36,668 nucleotides of DNA from Deltaproteobacteria bacterium (GTDB taxonomy: Bacteria > Desulfobacterota > Binatia > Bin18): assembly GCA_016874775.1 (NCBI GenBank), contig VGTJ01000038.1:1-36668 (forward strand), in the 5' to 3' direction. The notes below the pieces were generated by a model, which worked only from the letters and a program-made list of their open reading frames with translations, made no database searches and was not told the DNA's origin. Shown one piece after another: positions 32,753 through 36,668 of the stretch; the first letter of the stretch is position 1; each line of letters begins with the position of its first letter. Made by a program: the position numbers and the translations under genes.

Positions 32753-34144
32753 CTAGCTTTTCGCAATTCCTAACTTCTCCATCAACTCATACAGCGTCGG
32801 GCGACTAATCCCAAGATCAGCAGCAGCTTGCGTAAGGTTTCCCTTACTTCGGACCAGCGCGCGTTGGACCAGATCTCGTTCGACTACTTCACGAGCTTCC
32901 TTGAGTCGTTTCCCGGAGTAGGGATCGGTCGGTTCGGTCAGTTCCAAGTGCAAAGGGGAAATCTGATTCCCTTCTGCCATAATCACTGCGCGTTTGATAC
33001 GATTCTCTCATTCGCGAATGTTCCCTGGCCACTGGTGTGTTTCCAGCGCGTGGAGTGCGGCCTGATTCAGTTTCACAGCCTTTTTCTTAGCTTCGGCAGC
33101 GTACCGCTGCAAAAACAGATTCGCTAAGAGCAGCACATCTCCACCACGGTTCCGCAAGGGAGGGATCGCAAGCACCACGACACCCAAACGATAGTAGAGA
33201 TCTTCGCGAAATCGGCTCTCACTCATCGCGTTCTTGAGGTCAATATTGGTCGCCGCCACAACCCGCGTGTCGATGGGGATTTCTTCCCGTCCTCCGACAC
33301 GTTCAATCACGCGTTCCTGGAGAAACCGCAGCAGCTTGACTTGCAGTGCGAGAGGCATTTCGCCAATCTCGTCAAGAAAGAGCGTCCCACCTTGCGCCCC
33401 TTCAATACGCCCTTTGCGCTGCATATGTGCATTCGTAAACGCGCCTTTTTCATGACCAAACAGCTCACTCTCAAGCAACGCTTCGGGAATGGCCCCACAG
33501 TTAATTGCTATAAACGGACCGTCTTTTCGTTCGCTCAACCGATGAATAGCTCTAGCTGCTAACTCCTTGCCAGTGCCACTCTCCCCCTGAATCAGCACGG
33601 GAACGTCAGTTGTCGCAACGCGACGAATGGCACTAAACACCTCTTGCATCTGGGTGCTGGTGCCCATCATCCCCTCAAACAGGTCGATCGTGGGTTGCTG
33701 CTGCAGGGTACGATTCTCCCGTTCAAGTTGCGACACATAAAATGCACGGCGGAGGATCCCGCGCAGGTCCTCCACCTCTACAGGCTTACACAGAAAGTCG
33801 TACGCCCCCCGAGCAACTGCGTGGAGCGCATTCTGCCGTTCGGTTTGTCCAGTAATGACAATCACTTTGACCAGCGGGTCTTGCTCCAACATTCCTGTTA
33901 ATGTCAGCATCCCTTCTTCAATACCCCCCGGATGCGGTGGCAAGCCCAGATCAAGGGTCACCACGGCTGGCTGTTCCTTGCGTAGTGCCTCCAATGCACT
34001 TTGCCGGTCTTCCGCAAGCACAACCGCATAGTCGCGGGCGAACGCCCATTTCATCTGTGTGCGGATGTTCTCATCATCATCAACGATAAGAAGTTTCGGC
34101 TTACTCGTGAGGCGTGGAGATTCTGACGGTGCAGGTTGCGGCAT
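32753..34144 (-). pseudogene. prsR: PEP-CTERM system response regulator PrsR, interrupted by in-frame TGA
   Basis: A sigma-54 activator of about 463 codons. It has a receiver domain (KLLIVDDDEN, phospho-acceptor Asp in VVTLDLGLPP, Lys in DFLCKPVEVED), an AAA+ domain (Walker A GESGTGKEL, loop GAFTNA, GGTLFLDEIGEMP) and a Fis-type helix-turn-helix (GNLTQAAADLGISRPTLYEL). At 33008-33010 the codon after WPGNIRE is TGA, and the same frame continues ENRIKRAVIMAEG; the family has Leu there (RELENRIKRA). The sigma-54-contact loop is GAFTNA rather than GAFTGA. AAGGAG lies 11 bases before ATG 34144. It may be a decayed gene or a base error; the C-terminal DNA-binding part would otherwise be lost. Confidence 0.85.
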
Positions 34145-34210
34145 ATGAACCATCACTCCTTGTTTTCAAGTACGCAGGGCATTGTACCATAGCATACGCA
34201 CTGGTCCAAT

Positions 34211-36319
34211 TCACTGCACGACCGGCAAGAGAACCCGAAATATACTCCCTTTCCCGGGTTCACTTTCCACTGCAATACGACCACGATGAGCTTCGACAAT
34301 TTTCTTATTGTGGAAAAGCCCAATCCCTAACCCCTTGCTCTTAGTTGTCTGAAACGGCTGGAAGAGGGACTGCGTCACGAATTCCGGCGACATCCCACTC
34401 CCGTTGTCTTGCACTGCGAGAATAGCCCAATCGTTCTGTCGTTCGGTCTTGATGGCGATTTCCCCGCCTTCCCCTGTGGCGTCGTTGGCATTCAACACCA
34501 AATTCACCAGGACTTTATGTATCTGCTCGGAGTCAATCACCAAAGAAGGCATCGTCTGCAGCCTCTGGGTCACCGTTGCACGAACAGCGCCGTTAAGTTC
34601 CGTCAGGGTTGCATTCACTAAGGCATTGAGATCAACAGGTGCCGTATGAAGATCTAACCCCTTCGTGAGCAGAGACAAACGGCCGCACATCGAATCAATT
34701 TTCTGTACACTATTGGTAATCACCCGGAGTGCATCGGCACGAAACTCAGGATCGTCAAAGTACACCGGTAAATTCTGCATAGTCAGCGAAAGTGTCGATG
34801 CCAGGTTTTTCAGATCATGAATAAAAAAAGTCGACAGTGTTTGAAAAGCTTCCATTTCTTTCGCTTTGAGCAATTGCCGAGAGAGCTTCAGGTTCCAGAG
34901 ACTCGCTGCCGCTTGATCTGCCACGGTTTTGAGAAGATCCGCATCTTCAAACGATAACGGTTCGCGGATTACTCGCTCATTGAGAGTCATAATCCCCAGC
35001 AGCTCGCGACCGGCATTCAACGGCACGCTGTATCGGATACGAGCTTCACCTACACTTGCGGCATACATGCGCGTGAACTCTCCTGCCCAATCATCCTTGC
35101 GTGCGTCGAATTCAATCGGGAAATGTTTCTCCTGCATCACACGAATCAGGGCCGCACCGTCACTGGTTTTCGTGAGTAACAGTTCACGGGCTTGCGTTTC
35201 AGGGAATACCGTCGACCCCCCAAATAGCAACTGTTGACGAGTCTCATCAAGTAGCCATAGGGTGACACACGAGACCCCAAAAGTTTCGGAAACCATCTTC
35301 ACGACGGCATCGCACAGGTCTTTACTCTCCAAAAGGGACGTCGTCCGTTGAGTGAACACGAGCCACTCTTTACGATAGTCGTAGCGCGGACGTTGAAAAT
35401 GGCGACTGATAAACAAACGGCTTCGTTGTTGCCATTCATCAGACATCCAAAACATTGCCAAAAGCAGAAACGCGAAAAAGACCAATAACGCTTCAAACGG
35501 GAGGATATCTTCGCCACCCAGATAGGTCACAGCCTGTGCCAAAAGGCCGACGAGCAACAGATACCCGCCCATCGCGAGAACGGTAAGGGAATGGTAGAAC
35601 GCAGTAGGGGATAAATGAAAATGTACCGTCAAGAGACGTGAACGGGAAAAGGAATAGAGCATAAGACACGCCGCAACGACCAACGCACCGGCATTGATCG
35701 TCTCCGCCGTCGCAGTCAAACGCGAAAACAGCAGCGACTGGCTGGCCGTATAGACACGAACGGCGAACAGGCTGCCTAACCCCAGTATCAGAAACTTGAT
35801 TTGCCAGCGCAGATCACCGGTTGATGCCCGCAGGGTTCGCTCAAAATTCATGAGAATGCAGGCGGATTGAAGAAGAAAAATGACAAAGAAACTATACCCA
35901 ACCCAACCCAAGCCAAGACTCCAGCGCGAGACCTCATCCCAAAACGGAACGTCGATAAACAGCGATTGAAATCCGGTTCCGAGCAGGTAGAGGGGCGGCA
36001 GAAAAGCAGCAACAATTCCCCACTGCCATCTGCTGAGAAAATCGTGATAATTGCCGCGCGCAAAGCTCAAGCTAAAGACGAGCCATATCCCCGGCAACCA
36101 CGCCATCGCAAAGAATCGCCAATGTTGCCAGTATACGACATCCTGGTACGTTTCCGCTTGAACACTGATGGCGTTACAGACCGCTTCAGCAGCGAAGACA
36201 GCCATGCCGAGCGCAAACACACGTCCAACAAAAGAGCGTGCATTACGCAGCAGCATAGCAACCGCTAATCCGCTACAGAGTGCCGCATCAATACATAACA
36301 AGACAACCGCAGCATTCAT
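34211..36319 (-). CDS. prsK: PEP-CTERM system histidine kinase PrsK
   Basis: This 702-residue sensor kinase has about eight membrane helices in residues 1-300 (VVLLCIDAALCSGLAVAMLL, WLPGIWLVFSLSFA, FLILGLGSLFAVRVYTA and others), a GAF domain at about 340-490 (VVKMVSETFGVSCVTLWLLD) and a histidine-kinase core. The phospho-acceptor His is in FFIHDLKNLASTLSLTMQNL. The N box is LVNLVLNANDATGEGGEI, and the G boxes are VQDNGSGMS and SKGLGIGLFHNKK. The gene lies 54-67 bases upstream of prsR on the same strand, and PrsK/PrsR control PEP-CTERM gene transcription through sigma-54. The input signal, perhaps envelope or exopolysaccharide state, is not known. It is intact, unlike prsR. Confidence 0.92.
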   Translation of the reverse strand: MNAAVVLLCIDAALCSGLAVAMLLRNARSFVGRVFALGMAVFAAEAVCNAISVQAETYQDVVYWQHWRFFAMAWLPGIWLVFSLSFARGNYHDFLSRWQWGIVAAFLPPLYLLGTGFQSLFIDVPFWDEVSRWSLGLGWVGYSFFVIFLLQSACILMNFERTLRASTGDLRWQIKFLILGLGSLFAVRVYTASQSLLFSRLTATAETINAGALVVAACLMLYSFSRSRLLTVHFHLSPTAFYHSLTVLAMGGYLLLVGLLAQAVTYLGGEDILPFEALLVFFAFLLLAMFWMSDEWQQRSRLFISRHFQRPRYDYRKEWLVFTQRTTSLLESKDLCDAVVKMVSETFGVSCVTLWLLDETRQQLLFGGSTVFPETQARELLLTKTSDGAALIRVMQEKHFPIEFDARKDDWAGEFTRMYAASVGEARIRYSVPLNAGRELLGIMTLNERVIREPLSFEDADLLKTVADQAAASLWNLKLSRQLLKAKEMEAFQTLSTFFIHDLKNLASTLSLTMQNLPVYFDDPEFRADALRVITNSVQKIDSMCGRLSLLTKGLDLHTAPVDLNALVNATLTELNGAVRATVTQRLQTMPSLVIDSEQIHKVLVNLVLNANDATGEGGEIAIKTERQNDWAILAVQDNGSGMSPEFVTQSLFQPFQTTKSKGLGIGLFHNKKIVEAHRGRIAVESEPGKGSIFRVLLPVVQ

Positions 36320-36413
36320 GACTTCGTAGCGCTGAAGGTTCTCGTTGCCAACTCAGGTCTCTACGTTCGAATAGGCATCCATGTTTCCAGTTGCGGCCAG
36401 TGTCCATATCGGC

Positions 36414-36548
36414 TTACTGCAGCTCAGCCAGAGCACGCTTTGCTTCCTCAACTTCAGTAAAAGTATCTCCCAGTTTGAGAGCTTTAGTTAAGGTGGCCTT
36501 GGCTGCCTCCTTATTGCCAGCCTTGAGATAGGCCATGCCTAAATAAGC
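36414..36548 (-). pseudogene. TPR protein C-terminal end (PrsT-like), cut by hairpin array
   Basis: About 44 codons read AYLGMAYLKAGNKEAAKATL then a TPR helix pair and KRALAELQ, ending at 36414. The sequence is that of the last TPR of PEP-CTERM-associated TPR lipoproteins (PrsT), whose gene commonly lies beside prsK. Upstream, the frame runs directly into the palindromic sequence starting at 36549 and no longer looks like TPR. The gene is therefore interrupted by the hairpin array or ends in an assembly join. Confidence 0.65.
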
Positions 36549-36656
36549 TACCACGGCCAGAGGCCGTGGTATTAAGAAGGCCCCTCCGAAGGGGCCGAGC
36601 ACATTCCGAAGCCCCCGCTGGGGGCGGTAACTCTTAGGAAGGCCCCGCTGGGGCCT
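36549..36656. repeat. Array of four GC-rich hairpins
   Basis: Four perfect palindromes follow within 108 bases: TACCACGGCC/GGCCGTGGTA (36549-36571), GGCCCCT/AGGGGCC (36579-36596), GCCCCC/GGGGGC (36611-36625) and AGGCCCC/GGGGCCT (36640-36656). The last two share the loop GCT. The array replaces TPR coding sequence and extends to the window edge. Confidence 0.75.
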
Positions 36657-36668
36657 CTATACGGTTAC

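Noticed and set aside
33008-33010. Possible selenocysteine or recoded TGA in prsR
   Set aside because: The family residue is Leu, no selenocysteine insertion structure is evident just downstream, and TGA is a normal stop for other genes here.
36549-36656. CRISPR array
   Set aside because: The palindromes differ in sequence and spacing and there are no spacers of regular length or cas genes.

Overview
The window reads as bacterial chromosome of moderate to high GC from a Gram-negative, environmental, probably uncultured lineage of deltaproteobacterial type (Binatota, Tectomicrobia and similar groups are possibilities, but nothing here fixes the phylum). Support for this: exported c-type haem and copper proteins, a methyl-accepting chemotaxis protein, a sigma-54 dependent PEP-CTERM regulatory pair (PrsK/PrsR), GatCAB, and many CoA and SDR enzymes. 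TGA is used as a normal stop throughout.

Left end (1-3924): an accessory zone. It holds the 3' end of an ISAzo13-type transposase, a TauD/TfdA dioxygenase remnant beginning just after the IS, serS, a short orphan reading frame, an AbrB/PIN toxin-antitoxin pair, a frameshifted DUF433 gene and a Uma2-type nuclease. Next (4081-7454, minus strand) is a three-gene operon for a secreted SBP56/methanethiol oxidase, a SCO copper chaperone and a MauG-like di-haem protein, which matches the known mtoX arrangement. Divergent from it are a CaiB-type CoA transferase and a chemotaxis receptor, followed by tRNA-Ser(UGA).

Centre (11022-17165, minus): a tightly packed six-gene operon. Transcription runs from a tandem two-domain 6-pyruvoyl-tetrahydropterin synthase, through an SDR reductase, to a complete BMP-family ABC importer (lipoprotein, double ATPase, two permeases). 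The PTPS-SDR pair is what one would expect for tetrahydrobiopterin-type pterin synthesis, and its fusion to a nucleoside-type importer is the most unusual gene arrangement in the window. A winged-helix-like unknown protein, an AT-rich interval and a second SDR resembling pteridine reductases follow, then an NRDE/TANGO2 protein, a MoxR ATPase/VWA protein pair, a bifunctional-nuclease-domain protein and a TPR membrane protein.

Right part (24641-36668): an exported cupredoxin-like protein, YraN, gatCAB with an acyl-CoA dehydrogenase directly behind, a frameshifted NAD-dependent epimerase, and a PEP-CTERM module. That module has a PEP-CTERM surface protein behind a sigma-54 promoter with two upstream boxes, prsR with an in-frame TGA, prsK, and the tail of a TPR protein (PrsT-like). 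The TPR tail is cut by an array of four GC-rich hairpins that runs to the window end. Several genes are broken by one base in a homopolymer or by one stop codon, so assembly error and genuine decay both remain possible for those.
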